Source: JAGVPT01 sp964439265
Lineage (GTDB): Bacteria > Bacteroidota > Ignavibacteria > UBA10030 > UBA8401
Assembly: GCA_964439265.1 (NCBI GenBank)
Contig: CAYTOA010000016.1
Coordinates: 1 to 64,000 of the forward strand
DNA: 64,000 nt
Direction of reading: 5' to 3'
A model generated the notes under the pieces. The model was given only the letters and a program-made list of their open reading frames with translations, was not told where the DNA came from and did no database searches. Below are positions 1 through 9,479 of this stretch, in pieces. The first letter of the stretch is position 1, and every line of letters begins with the position of its first letter. The translations under genes and the position numbers were made by a program.

Positions 1-150
1 CTGTGTTCATTAGAACAATTGTGTTTACGGGAATCCGACACTGGGGTTTCATTTCTAACGGAGGCCTGAAAACGGCTGGGAAAAAGAATGGCACGAAAAA
101 GGATTGATGGCGGCGGGGTCGAAAGATGTTTTGCGCCCGCTTTTCACCGT
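1..150. other. Left edge, no supported gene
   Basis: These bases lie downstream of the first minus-strand gene and are cut by the window edge. The open frames are short (the longest plus-strand frames close at about 69 and 114) and none resembles a protein family. I see no intrinsic terminator after the 151-1479 gene. Confidence 0.5.
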
Positions 151-1479
151 CTACTTCAAATAATAGAGAAGCGGATTTGGAGCTAACCGGCACTCTTCCG
201 CAATGCGGAGGTTGGTGACAAGCCCAGTGTCCCGTAAATTGTACATGTGCGGCACCAACTTGTCGCGGAGGTCGATCGGCGTGAAGGGATTGATAAAAAT
301 GCTTGTACCCCCTTCGAAACCTGCGGGAACGTTGACACGCAATTTAAGAAGCACATGCCACGGCATCTTGTAGACAGCATCAATCGGCGTATAATACCAT
401 TCCTCGTTGCACGAGATCTGGCTTCCGATCGCCGCGTGGCACGCGTGTACAAGATTGCTCACACCGCGCAATTCAGCATCGGAATGTTCATACGGACGGC
501 TGGCCTGCGACTTCGAGTAAATCTCGATCGTCGGATACCGGTGGCCGATCCCGACACTGGCGACCGCATAGTCATTTTCCGCAAACACTAAGTTGTACTG
601 TGCCGCAAAATTCACACCGAGCTCGTTGAAGATGTTCGGGTCATCGCGGAGCATTTGGATCTGCAGCAGCATGGAATTTCCCCACTCATCCAGTCCGACA
701 ATTTGTTTATGAAGATGGTCGAACGAAGCGCCGGCCGGCCGGAGCCAGTTCTGGAACACGCTGATGTAACGGATGTAGCGGTTATAGGTCAGCATGTCCC
801 GCATTGCTTCGACGGTGAACCGGAAATAGTGAAAATGTTCATCCTCCGTCATTTCGCCGGAAGAGAAAAGCTGCGTGTCAAATTTCGCCGTGTCGGAGTA
901 ATGCTTGCGTGCGATAATGAGTTCATGGCATCCGCCGAAGAATGCGTCCATCATGTTCTCTTTATTGAACAGGAGCTTTTGACGAATGTCCTGTTCCGAC
1001 TTGGATGATATCTTTAGTTTGTAATTCAAAATGGCGTCGATATGTTCGGCGCCGCGCGGGATCGCGATATAGGAATCGCGCCATGCGGCCGCATCCTTCG
1101 TCAATCGATAATTATAATTCTTCTTCCAGTAATCGATCGTGACGATCTCGAACAAATTTCCGAGCCGGCGGAATTCAGCGACGCTGTCGTTGTACTTGTC
1201 GGGCGGAACGCGATTCATCGAGCGGTACTGGCCGTCCGTTTTGATAAGGCGGGCTTTTTCGGGAGGAACTTCGTAATAGCGGGTCTCGCAGAAGCTGCAA
1301 TACTTTCCGCTGCCGGAATGGTCGATCTCTTTCGCGGCGACGGGCACCTCATTCATCAACGGCTTGTCCCCCCGGCCGGGTACTGCCCACACCTCGGTAC
1401 CAGTGAACGGGTTGATCTGCTTCACCGTCCCGTCCGGCATGACGTTGTAGAAAAAATTGTAACTGCGTGAAGAATTCAT
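151..1479 (-). CDS. GalT-like sugar-1-phosphate nucleotidylyltransferase (DUF4921-type)
   Basis: Protein of 442 aa resembling the galactose-1-phosphate uridylyltransferase branch of the HIT superfamily. Two signatures are visible: a zinc-type CSFC at residues 61-64 and the GalT-type active-site pattern HLHKQ (HxHxQ) at 255-259, where His257 would be the nucleotidylated nucleophile. The N-terminus (GTVKQINPFTGTEVW) fits the DUF4921-type relatives. In GalT enzymes this site moves UMP between UDP-sugar and sugar-1-phosphate; the substrate here cannot be read from sequence. It begins 13 bp after the phosphohexomutase gene on the same strand, so the pair probably forms an operon making and using a sugar-1-phosphate. 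The ATG at 1479 is the natural start. Fold assignment is good, exact activity uncertain. Confidence 0.75.
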   Translation of the reverse strand: MNSSRSYNFFYNVMPDGTVKQINPFTGTEVWAVPGRGDKPLMNEVPVAAKEIDHSGSGKYCSFCETRYYEVPPEKARLIKTDGQYRSMNRVPPDKYNDSVAEFRRLGNLFEIVTIDYWKKNYNYRLTKDAAAWRDSYIAIPRGAEHIDAILNYKLKISSKSEQDIRQKLLFNKENMMDAFFGGCHELIIARKHYSDTAKFDTQLFSSGEMTEDEHFHYFRFTVEAMRDMLTYNRYIRYISVFQNWLRPAGASFDHLHKQIVGLDEWGNSMLLQIQMLRDDPNIFNELGVNFAAQYNLVFAENDYAVASVGIGHRYPTIEIYSKSQASRPYEHSDAELRGVSNLVHACHAAIGSQISCNEEWYYTPIDAVYKMPWHVLLKLRVNVPAGFEGGTSIFINPFTPIDLRDKLVPHMYNLRDTGLVTNLRIAEECRLAPNPLLYYLK

Positions 1480-1492
1480 GCGCGCTGCAGGG

Positions 1493-2896
1493 TCAAACCG
1501 CCGTGGCGGCTTTTAACATCGCCTTCATACGCACGGGAGAATTCGCTTCAGCATAGAAGCGGACGAGCGGCTCTGTCCCCGAAAAACGGACAAGGATCCA
1601 ACCGTCGTCGACGAAGAACTTGTAGCCGTCGGTTTCGTTGATGCGCTGAACTGTGAAGGGGCCGATCTTCTTCGGCCTGTTTGAATAGAATGCTATGATT
1701 TTTTTCTTCTCTGCTTCCGTAACGCGATGGTCGATCCTGCCGAAATGATATTCACCGTATTCATCGAACAGCTCCTGCACCAGCGCGCTCAATTTTTTCC
1801 GCCGTACAGCCATGATCTCGGCGAGCAGCAAGCCGATATATATTCCGTCCCGTTCGGGGAGATGCCCCATGACTCCGAGTCCACCGCTCTCTTCTCCGGC
1901 AATGATAATCTTCTTTTCTACCATCAGACGGCAAAGATACTTAAAACCGACGGGCGTCTCATTTAATATAAGCCCGTACTTCTCGCACATACGGGTGATC
2001 AATTCGCTTACCGACAGCGACTTCGCAACTTCACCTTTCAAGTGTTTGCGCTCCACCAAATATTTCAGAAGGATCGCGAAGATCCTGTGAGAATCGACAA
2101 AATTTCCCTTTTCATCGATCGCACCGACCCGGTCTGCGTCGCCGTCCGTCGCAATGCCGATGTTATATCTCCCGTCTTTGACCTCGAAGCTCAACTCTTC
2201 CAGATTTTGCGCCAGCGGTTCGGGATGCCCTCCGGCAAATGAAGGATTAAAGATGTTGCGGATCGTTCCGACCTTAGGCAGGATCAGTTCCATCACGCCT
2301 TGTCCTGCTCCGTACATCGCGTCATATAATATCTTGATGCGTGTCGCTTTAATAAGGTCTATCTCGATCTTTTTTTCAATGTCGGCAACATACATTGACG
2401 TTAGGTCGACGAATTGTATCAGCCCTTTCTTGGCAAGCTCGTCGAACGGTTTCACTTTCAACGGGAGATCCTTCGCCTTTAAAATCGGGGCGAGAATTTT
2501 TTCCACGCTCGCAACCATCTCAGGGTGCGCTGGACCGCCGAAATCCCCTTTGATCTTGAAACCGTTATATTCCGCGGGATTGTGGCTCGCCGTAATAACA
2601 ACTCCTCCGGCAGCTTTCATTCTCACGATGCCGAGAGAGGTCATTGGTGTAGAAGAAATTTTATCGGCCAGCCTCACCCGTACGCCGGCGCTCGCGATAA
2701 TCTGTGCAGCTTTATGCGCAAAATCTTTCGACATGAAACGGGAATCGTACCCGATCACCAGCCCGTTTTTTATTTTCTTATGGGATTTGAAATAGCGGGC
2801 CGTTGCCAATGCGACCTTCGCCACGTTTGCAAGCGTGAAATCGTCCGCGATAACGCCGCGCCAGCCGTCAGTTCCGAATTTAATAACAGGATTCAT
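1493..2896 (-). CDS. Phosphoglucomutase/phosphomannomutase family protein
   Basis: 467 aa alpha-D-phosphohexomutase, which interconverts hexose-6-phosphate and hexose-1-phosphate through a phosphoserine. The four expected landmarks occur in order: the phosphoserine loop TASHNP (Ser104), the metal loop DGDADR near residue 247, the sugar-binding EESGG near 335 and the phosphate-binding RFSGTEP near 438. Length is normal for the family (450-480 aa). The N-terminal KFGTDGWRG is typical of the GlmM/ManB/Pgm superfamily, but the sequence does not show which hexose is used. It is the first gene of a two-gene operon with the GalT-like gene downstream, which favours a role in nucleotide-sugar or glycogen metabolism. 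Confidence 0.9.
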   Translation of the reverse strand: MNPVIKFGTDGWRGVIADDFTLANVAKVALATARYFKSHKKIKNGLVIGYDSRFMSKDFAHKAAQIIASAGVRVRLADKISSTPMTSLGIVRMKAAGGVVITASHNPAEYNGFKIKGDFGGPAHPEMVASVEKILAPILKAKDLPLKVKPFDELAKKGLIQFVDLTSMYVADIEKKIEIDLIKATRIKILYDAMYGAGQGVMELILPKVGTIRNIFNPSFAGGHPEPLAQNLEELSFEVKDGRYNIGIATDGDADRVGAIDEKGNFVDSHRIFAILLKYLVERKHLKGEVAKSLSVSELITRMCEKYGLILNETPVGFKYLCRLMVEKKIIIAGEESGGLGVMGHLPERDGIYIGLLLAEIMAVRRKKLSALVQELFDEYGEYHFGRIDHRVTEAEKKKIIAFYSNRPKKIGPFTVQRINETDGYKFFVDDGWILVRFSGTEPLVRFYAEANSPVRMKAMLKAATAV

Positions 2897-2949
2897 TGCA
2901 CGTTTAGAGTAATGGTTTAAAATTTTTGGCTATTCTTGATACTCTGTAA

Positions 2950-2955
2950 ATTATA
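2950..2955 (-). promoter_or_regulatory. Possible -10 box for the phosphohexomutase operon
   Basis: A perfect TATAAT hexamer on the minus strand lies about 54 bp upstream of the ATG at 2896. No good -35 hexamer is visible 16-18 bp further upstream, so this is only a candidate. Confidence 0.3.
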
Positions 2956-3004
2956 TTGTGCGAATTCGTGTAGTGTTCTTCTTGTCACTGTCAGCCGGCT
3001 CTTT

Positions 3005-3805
3005 CTAGAATTCACTATTCGAAACCATTTCTTCTCGATCAGTGATGGATGCACTGTAACCCGAATCAGGAGAAGCCTCAGACGTCACCGTGATGTGTGG
3101 ATAATACAACGTCCTTAACACAAGCCCCTGGGTGGCGACATAGTCATACCATTCTACATCGAGCGGGCCGCCTCCAAAGTCGATCGTTGTTGCAATCTTC
3201 CAGCAAAGAAACCTTCCCGCTCTGACGGTCACGTACTCAGTACCAACCACTGTTCTTGTTTGGAGGAAGGGATCACGGAATGAAACCCAGTTCTTCCCTA
3301 CGCTGAAAGGATACCGATGAACCACCCTGAGGTCACTGCGAATCTGTACGCTGTCCGTCAAGAGCTTTTTTATAACATATCGCCAAAGCGACGGGGGCAC
3401 GCTCATCGGAGACAGACCTGACGATGTGCCTTTTTTGGGGAGAACTAAAGGCACACCTCCAGCCCCCGAGTAAGCAATCTCCACAAGCGAATCGCTCGTC
3501 GCTTTATACCAGGTGTGTTCAGAACCCAGATTGTTCGACAATGAAGATGCTTCAACACAAACGAGTCCCGAATATTGACCCTGCGTTTCATCGACACCCG
3601 TCATCTTCACAATCTCGCTATCGGCTTCCTCAGAGATCACCTGGTTGAGCGAGTCCGTAATCCGGATTGTCGAAACATATTTTTCGAATCCAGAGACGAG
3701 ATAGGGAACCGAATTGGAATTTCTTCCGCCGCTCCCAACACTGTTGTCTTTTCCACATGAGCAAAGGAAGAACACAACAAATAAAACAGTGAGTTTCAAT
3801 TGCAT
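3005..3805 (-). CDS. Hypothetical lipoprotein
   Basis: I do not recognise a named family. The predicted 266 aa product starts with a short lysine-containing n-region, a hydrophobic stretch and a lipobox-like FLCSC, so the mature protein probably begins at the second Cys and sits in the outer membrane. The ATG at 3805 was chosen because a GGAGG Shine-Dalgarno sequence (3811-3815) lies five bases upstream; a TTG four codons earlier overlaps that site. The body contains YPFSVGKNWVSF, a short motif seen in many secreted FCB-group lipoproteins and echoed (LPLKVGNSWTY) in the truncated lipoprotein at 63640. It is transcribed in the same direction as enolase, 87 bp downstream of it. Confidence 0.7.
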   Translation of the reverse strand: MQLKLTVLFVVFFLCSCGKDNSVGSGGRNSNSVPYLVSGFEKYVSTIRITDSLNQVISEEADSEIVKMTGVDETQGQYSGLVCVEASSLSNNLGSEHTWYKATSDSLVEIAYSGAGGVPLVLPKKGTSSGLSPMSVPPSLWRYVIKKLLTDSVQIRSDLRVVHRYPFSVGKNWVSFRDPFLQTRTVVGTEYVTVRAGRFLCWKIATTIDFGGGPLDVEWYDYVATQGLVLRTLYYPHITVTSEASPDSGYSASITDREEMVSNSEF

Positions 3806-3892
3806 GGCGGCCTCCAAGTGGTTTTGACAATTGGTCTTCAGACCTATTGCTCCGGCACAACTGTGTTGTTGCGGCCGGAAGAATCCACAGCG

Positions 3893-5188
3893 TTAATGGA
3901 GTTTCACGTTGAAAGCACCAAGCCCTGCGTACATCCCGTTCGAATCGAGTTCCTCTTCGATACGAATCAATTGATTGTATTTCGCGATGCGGTCCGTCCG
4001 GCTCGTCGATCCGGTTTTGATCTGCCCGGCGTTTGTGGCTACCGCGATATCCGCGATCGTTGCGTCTTCCGTCTCTCCCGAGCGATGGCTGATAACGGCA
4101 GTGTAGTGCGCGCGCTTCGCCATCTCAATGCAGTCGAGCGTTTCAGTGAGCGTGCCGATCTGGTTCACTTTGATGAGAATGGAATTCGCCACACCCATCT
4201 CGATTCCCTTGTTGAGAAACTCCACGTTGGTGACAAAGATGTCGTCGCCGACAAGCTGGATTTTCTTTCCAAGCTCTTCGGTCATCATCTTCCAGCCGTC
4301 CCAATCGTTCTCCGCCATGCCATCTTCGATGGAAATGATTGGATAGTCTTTCACCCATTTTGCCCACATTTTAACCATTTCTTCCTTCGTCGCTTTCTTC
4401 TGCGTCGACTTATAGAAAAGGTATTTTCCGTTTTCATACATTTCACTCGCGGCGGGGTCGAGTGCGATGAAGACGTCTTCGCCCGCTTTGTATTTTGCCT
4501 TTGTGATCGCTTCTGTGATGACTTCGAGAGCTTCTTCGTTAGACTTTAGACTCGGCGCGAACCCTCCTTCGTCGCCAACGGCCGTATTGTACCCTCTTTT
4601 TTTGAGAACATCTTTCAGTGCGTGAAAAACTTCCGCTCCCATCCTGAGTGCTTCAGCAAAATTTGGCGCGTTTGCCGGAACGATCATGAACTCCTGAAAA
4701 TCGACATTGCTGTCGGCATGCCTGCCGCCGTTAATAATGTTCATCATCGGTGTAGGGAGAATTTTTGCATTCGAGCCGCCGATATAACGATACAACGGAA
4801 CTTTCAACGATTTTGCCGCAGCCTTTGCAGCCGCAAGCGATACCGAAAGAATGGCATTGGCGCCCAGCTTGCTCTTTGTCGGCGTGCCGTCTAGCTCGAT
4901 CATCATTTTGTCGATACCGACCTGGTCTTGCGCATCGAATCCGGTCACTTCATCGGCAATAGCACTGTTCACGTTTTCAACCGCCTTCAGTACGCCTTTG
5001 CCGTTATAGCGCATTTTATCACCATCGCGGAGTTCGACTGCCTCGTGTTCGCCCGTCGACGCGCCGCTAGGAACAGCCGCCCTTCCGATTGTTCCGTCCT
5101 CAAGTTCAACATCCGTTTCAACAGTAGGATTACCCCGTGAATCCAGAATCTCCCGCGCCCAAACATCTGTGATAATTGTTGATGACAT
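3893..5188 (-). CDS. eno: Enolase
   Basis: 431 aa, the usual length for bacterial enolase, which converts 2-phosphoglycerate to phosphoenolpyruvate in glycolysis. The N-terminus (WAREILDSRGNPTVE) and the barrel motifs SIEDGMAENDWDG, LVGDDIFVTN, the catalytic-lysine region ILIKVNQIGT and SHRSGETED are all present, so the magnesium site and catalytic residues look intact. The start ATG at 5188 follows an ACGGAG Shine-Dalgarno site. It is divergent from the glycerate kinase gene, whose product 2- or 3-phosphoglycerate feeds the same part of glycolysis; the shared 165 bp intergenic region probably holds both promoters, although I cannot place either with confidence. Confidence 0.97.
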   Translation of the reverse strand: MSSTIITDVWAREILDSRGNPTVETDVELEDGTIGRAAVPSGASTGEHEAVELRDGDKMRYNGKGVLKAVENVNSAIADEVTGFDAQDQVGIDKMMIELDGTPTKSKLGANAILSVSLAAAKAAAKSLKVPLYRYIGGSNAKILPTPMMNIINGGRHADSNVDFQEFMIVPANAPNFAEALRMGAEVFHALKDVLKKRGYNTAVGDEGGFAPSLKSNEEALEVITEAITKAKYKAGEDVFIALDPAASEMYENGKYLFYKSTQKKATKEEMVKMWAKWVKDYPIISIEDGMAENDWDGWKMMTEELGKKIQLVGDDIFVTNVEFLNKGIEMGVANSILIKVNQIGTLTETLDCIEMAKRAHYTAVISHRSGETEDATIADIAVATNAGQIKTGSTSRTDRIAKYNQLIRIEEELDSNGMYAGLGAFNVKLH

Positions 5189-5353
5189 ACATTCTCCGTT
5201 GTAGAAAGTTTTGGTGTCAGATTAACAGCGAATTGAAACAGCCTAAATTAAGCTAAATATTGGTTGAAAATCAATGCGGCAATCTCCCATGCAATCGATA
5301 CCGGCAAATCCAGCCATCGCTGAATCTTAATTCAAAAATCCATACCTTCCACT

Positions 5354-6505
5354 ATGAATTTTTTGATTGCGCCGAACGCGCTGAAAGGCTCCCTCTCGGC
5401 ACCCAACGCTGCACGAATAATTGCAAAAGCTCTTCAAGACATGCTTCCGGATGCAAATCGTGTCCTTTGCCCGATTTCAGACGGCGGCAACGGCACGCTC
5501 GATTGTCTCGTCGGAGCAACTCACGGTACGTTCTTTTCAGCCTCCGTGCGCGGTCCTCTTGCCTCAATGACGGTGAATGCCCGATGGGGGATCCTCGGCG
5601 ATGGAACAACGGCAGTGATCGAAATGGCGGAAGCCGCTGGCCTGCATTTGTTACATCAGGGTCAATTGGACGCGGCTCACGCAACGACATTTGGCGTCGG
5701 CCAATTGATGTGCGAAGCGATAAAATCTGGCCGCAAGAAAATAATCGTTGGAATGGGAGGCAGCGCTACTAACGACGGGGGCTCAGGCTGTGCAAAGGCG
5801 CTCGGGGTTAAGTTTCTTGATGGGGACCATGTCGAGCTGCCTGACGGAGGGATACATCTGTCACGGCTTCGACGAATAGAAATGAAGAATGAAGAATTAA
5901 CAATTAAGAATACGGAAATAATAGGACTTTCGGACGTAACAAATATCCTCTGCGGGCCGGAAGGCGCCTCGTTCACCTTCGCGAGTCAAAAAGGGGCAAC
6001 GGCGGAGCAAGTCCGTAACCTCGATGACGCTTTAGAGAATTACGTTTCTATTATAGAGAGAACATTACACCGCAACGTCTCCCTCATTCCTGGAAGCGGA
6101 GCGGCCGGCGGACTTGGAGCCGGGCTTCTTGCCTTTTGCAACGCCACGATTGTTTCGGGAATTGATTTTGTTCTCGACGCCCTTCATTTCGATGATTTGC
6201 TTCGCCAGTGCGATTGTGTAATCACCGCGGAAGGAATGCTCGATTCTCAAACTCTTCGCGGTAAAGGACTCCACGGTATTGCGCGCCGCGCGCAAAAACT
6301 CGGTAAACCTGTGCATGCCTTCGCCGGAAAAATTCGCGGCAATAGGGCGATCCTCCAGAGCCAACTTGGACTCGCAACTCTTCGCCAGATATCGCCCGAG
6401 GACCTTACGACCGAAAAGGCGATGAGAAACGCAGAATCTCTTCTATTTAAGGGAATAGAAGAATTCTTGACAATGAAGGTCCTAACCAACACGAAAGAAC
6501 AATAG
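5354..6505 (+). CDS. Glycerate kinase (GlxK/GarK type)
   Basis: 383 aa member of glycerate kinase type 1, phosphorylating D-glycerate with ATP. Recognisable signatures are the N-terminal APNALKGSLSA, the SDGGNGT loop, the GMGGSATNDGG motif and GSGAAGGLGAG. It is the first gene of a co-directional set with the secreted glucosidase (13 bp gap) and the histidine kinase. An odd feature is that bases 5881-5915 inside the gene have a strict 7-base AT-rich repeat. They encode a loop (MKNEELTIKN) that replaces a segment normally reading like LSGLDPRLKD, without changing the length, so the frame and the fold appear preserved. Confidence 0.92.
   Translation: MNFLIAPNALKGSLSAPNAARIIAKALQDMLPDANRVLCPISDGGNGTLDCLVGATHGTFFSASVRGPLASMTVNARWGILGDGTTAVIEMAEAAGLHLLHQGQLDAAHATTFGVGQLMCEAIKSGRKKIIVGMGGSATNDGGSGCAKALGVKFLDGDHVELPDGGIHLSRLRRIEMKNEELTIKNTEIIGLSDVTNILCGPEGASFTFASQKGATAEQVRNLDDALENYVSIIERTLHRNVSLIPGSGAAGGLGAGLLAFCNATIVSGIDFVLDALHFDDLLRQCDCVITAEGMLDSQTLRGKGLHGIARRAQKLGKPVHAFAGKIRGNRAILQSQLGLATLRQISPEDLTTEKAMRNAESLLFKGIEEFLTMKVLTNTKEQ
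5881..5915. repeat. Heptamer repeat block inside glycerate kinase
   Basis: Five consecutive 7-base units, all beginning AAT: two AATGAAG, then AATTAAC, AATTAAG and AATACGG. The AT-rich block interrupts otherwise ordinary coding sequence and shares its period and AATTAAG unit with intergenic blocks elsewhere in the window, for example 55533-55567. Confidence 0.75.
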
Positions 6506-6518
6506 CTATGGTCGGCGC

Positions 6519-9461
6519 ATGAAACTCTTTCCAGTCCTCATCTCTATGGCAGTTCTGACCAGTACACTCTTCGCCGGAACTACTCTCGTCGACAAGCTTG
6601 GAATCAATATATCCGGAACAACGCGCCAATTTGCGTATACCAATAAACAAGCAGGGACCTATTACGGAGAAGTTAGCGCGCAAAACTCAGGCGGGTGGCA
6701 AGGCTGGTTCGTCAATGCTCAGAAAATTCTCGACGATTACACACTGGAACTGGACGGCACGCCCCTCGACCGCGCGACGGCGTCAACAACGGTACTCCCC
6801 TACCAGCTTGTACGGAAATACCCGGACGGCACTGAAGAGCGCTTTACGTTTTTGGACAGCGTGAATGCATTTGTGGTCGAGTACACTTTCAAAAAGGAAA
6901 AGATTCCAGCAATAACCCTTCGTGCTGCGGACGGATTTGAACGAGAGCAAAGCTCAACGCCTGCAATCACTTTTTGGCAAATGAGAACCCCTCCCGTTGA
7001 AAGAGCCATCCCGAGATGGATCGCGTTAAGCTCCAAACGCATATCATCGCGGATCCTGTTCATCATCGCCGCTGCTTCTTCGCAAAGCGAAGTCCATAAT
7101 TTAATTCTAAACATCAGTAAGAACTGGGAGAAGATGATCATAGCGCGAAAGGAACGCATGGAGAGACTACTTCAGCAGTCCTATCTGAAGACCAACGATG
7201 ACGAGCTCGATGCCGCTCTCATGTGGGCAAAGTTGTCGCTCGATGCGCTTATCATGAATCAATCCCAATCAGGAATTCCGGTGAAGGGTATTTTTGCCGG
7301 GTTGCCGTGGTTCGACAATTATTGGGGGCGCGATTCATTCATCTCTCTTCCCGGTGCGACGTTTGTCACAGGAGATTTCAGCGATGCCCGCGAGATACTT
7401 ATTTCCTTTGCGCGGTTCCAGGAAAAAGATTCTTCCAGCACGAATTACGGGCGAATTCCCAATATCGTGACGCCGACCTCTGTTGCGTATAATACTGCGG
7501 ACGGAACTCCCTGGTTCGTCAAACAAATGTATGATTACGTCAAAATTTCGGATGACACCGCACTGATTCGCGAGCTTTTTCCCGTCGTGAAACGGTCCAT
7601 TGAAGGAACGGTCAGGTATCATACCGATTCTCTCGGTTTCCTGATTCACGGCGACGCAGAGTCGTGGATGGACGCCGTCGGGCCGAACGGCCCCTGGTCT
7701 CCGCGCGGGAACCGTGCGTGCGACGTCCAGGCGCTCTGGTATTATCAACTGTTGATCGGTTCGTTTGAGGCGGAATACCTCGGCAGACACGCTCTCGCGG
7801 GAAGGTGGAAAACCCTGGCTGACCGTGTGGAGAAAAATTTCAATCTCTATTTCGTCGACAGGGAAAATAAAGTTGTGTACGACCATCTGAACGCCGACGG
7901 ATTGCCGTCGCACGAACTGCGGCCGAATCAGCTTTTTTGTCTCGACATCGTTAATTCGGAGGACATTCGCGAAGCGATCGTGAAAGAGGTAACGGCAAAC
8001 CTTGTCTACGAACACGGCGTCGGCACGTTGGCGCAATCCGATTCGAATTTTCATCCCTTCCATCACTATGAACCGTACTACGTGCAGGACGCGGCGTACC
8101 ACAATGGAATTGTTTGGACCTGGCTCAACGGACACGCAATATATGCACTCACGAGGAACGATAAAGAGGATCTGACGTTCAAGATCACAAAGAATATGGT
8201 TCATCAGATCCTGCATCGGGGGTGTGTCGGCACACTCTCCGAACTTCTCGATGCTGACACGAGGGACGGGGAATCAGAGCCTTGCCTCTCCGGAGCCTTT
8301 TCTCAAGCATGGAGCCTCGCAGAATTCATCCGCAGCTTTTACCAGGATTATCTCGGCATCGGCATCGATGCCACGGCTCATACAATTCGCATCAATCCAA
8401 AACTGCCGACTGCATTGCGCCACATCGAATCGACCTTCCGCGCCGGCCGTTCACTCATCAATGCCCGGTATGATATCAAGGGGGACTCGGTCCGGATCGC
8501 ACTAAGTGCCGACACGATCACTCAGGATTATGCTGTGAGCTACTTATGGGTTTATCACAGCGGCGATGCGGCATACATTAACGCAAACCTCACGCCGAGC
8601 GAAACGCTCAGCATTTCCCATTCTCCAGATTCTTATTCGGTTTACCGCAACGGTAAAAGAATTTCTTCCTCGGCCGACAGTACCGTTTGGTATTTGCGCG
8701 ATTTTTCGCCCGTAGAAAATTTTGCCAATCTTACTCTTGCTCGACCGATGCTGAACGATCGGCTGCCGGTACTTCGGGGCCCGGAGTATCCGATGCTGTC
8801 GCTAAACGATGTGCGTAAAAAAGATTCAAACGCCGCAGTTTTATTCGATAAGGATGATGCCGCGGGCGACGATCGCGGCGATTCAGGAACATACGTTTAT
8901 CCGTCAAACGTCAATTTCAAAGCTGGAATTCTGGATATTCTTCATGCGACGGTCAGGGTTGATTCATCGAACGCGTACTTTAGGCTGGTGTTTCGCGATC
9001 TCGTGAATCCCGGATGGCATCCGGAATACGGATTCCAGCTCACGATTGCCGCGATAGCAATCCATCGGGGGGATACTGGTGCTGCGGCGGTCGGCGCAAA
9101 TTCGAAATTTATGCTCGGCGACCGCTACAGATTCGACCGGTTGATCACTGTCGGCGGCGGCATTCGCATCGCCGATGAAAAGGGTACAGTGCTGTGTGAA
9201 TATCTTCCAAGCCCCGGCGATGTGCGAAACCCTATCGGCAGTGTCCAGGGAAAATCAATTGAGTTTAGTCTTCCGCTTAAGTATCTTGGAAAGCCAACCC
9301 GGGAGTGGAGGATGACAATACTCGTAGGTGCGCAGGATGACCACGGGGGAGCGGGCGTCGGCGAATTCCGTTCCGTTGAACATAACGGGGGCGAATGGAT
9401 CGGCGGCGGCAAAACCGATCCATCAGGTTCAAATGTGTTCGATGTGCTCACACTGGAATAG
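6519..9461 (+). CDS. Exported amylo-alpha-1,6-glucosidase (debranching-type) with glucodextranase C-like domain
   Basis: 980 aa. Residues 1-19 form a signal peptide ending near LFAG, so the enzyme is periplasmic or surface exposed, unlike ordinary glycogen debranching enzymes. Residues of about 220-640 form an (alpha/alpha)6 glucosidase domain of the GDE_C type, with the hallmark GLPWFDNYWGRDSF near 260 and DAESWMDA with CDVQALWYYQ near 380-400. Residues of about 820-975 match the C-terminal binding module of glucodextranases (DDRGDSGTYVYP, NPGWHPEYGFQL). It probably removes alpha-1,6-linked glucose from imported or cell-surface glucans. It lies between glycerate kinase and a histidine kinase with very short gaps, suggesting one transcript. 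Confidence 0.85.
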   Translation: MKLFPVLISMAVLTSTLFAGTTLVDKLGINISGTTRQFAYTNKQAGTYYGEVSAQNSGGWQGWFVNAQKILDDYTLELDGTPLDRATASTTVLPYQLVRKYPDGTEERFTFLDSVNAFVVEYTFKKEKIPAITLRAADGFEREQSSTPAITFWQMRTPPVERAIPRWIALSSKRISSRILFIIAAASSQSEVHNLILNISKNWEKMIIARKERMERLLQQSYLKTNDDELDAALMWAKLSLDALIMNQSQSGIPVKGIFAGLPWFDNYWGRDSFISLPGATFVTGDFSDAREILISFARFQEKDSSSTNYGRIPNIVTPTSVAYNTADGTPWFVKQMYDYVKISDDTALIRELFPVVKRSIEGTVRYHTDSLGFLIHGDAESWMDAVGPNGPWSPRGNRACDVQALWYYQLLIGSFEAEYLGRHALAGRWKTLADRVEKNFNLYFVDRENKVVYDHLNADGLPSHELRPNQLFCLDIVNSEDIREAIVKEVTANLVYEHGVGTLAQSDSNFHPFHHYEPYYVQDAAYHNGIVWTWLNGHAIYALTRNDKEDLTFKITKNMVHQILHRGCVGTLSELLDADTRDGESEPCLSGAFSQAWSLAEFIRSFYQDYLGIGIDATAHTIRINPKLPTALRHIESTFRAGRSLINARYDIKGDSVRIALSADTITQDYAVSYLWVYHSGDAAYINANLTPSETLSISHSPDSYSVYRNGKRISSSADSTVWYLRDFSPVENFANLTLARPMLNDRLPVLRGPEYPMLSLNDVRKKDSNAAVLFDKDDAAGDDRGDSGTYVYPSNVNFKAGILDILHATVRVDSSNAYFRLVFRDLVNPGWHPEYGFQLTIAAIAIHRGDTGAAAVGANSKFMLGDRYRFDRLITVGGGIRIADEKGTVLCEYLPSPGDVRNPIGSVQGKSIEFSLPLKYLGKPTREWRMTILVGAQDDHGGAGVGEFRSVEHNGGEWIGGGKTDPSGSNVFDVLTLE

Positions 9462-9479
9462 TATCTTTTTCATACCCTC

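Noticed and set aside
247..591. Frames antisense to recognised genes, here and throughout
   Set aside because: They mirror the codon structure of the real genes and show no independent starts or domains.
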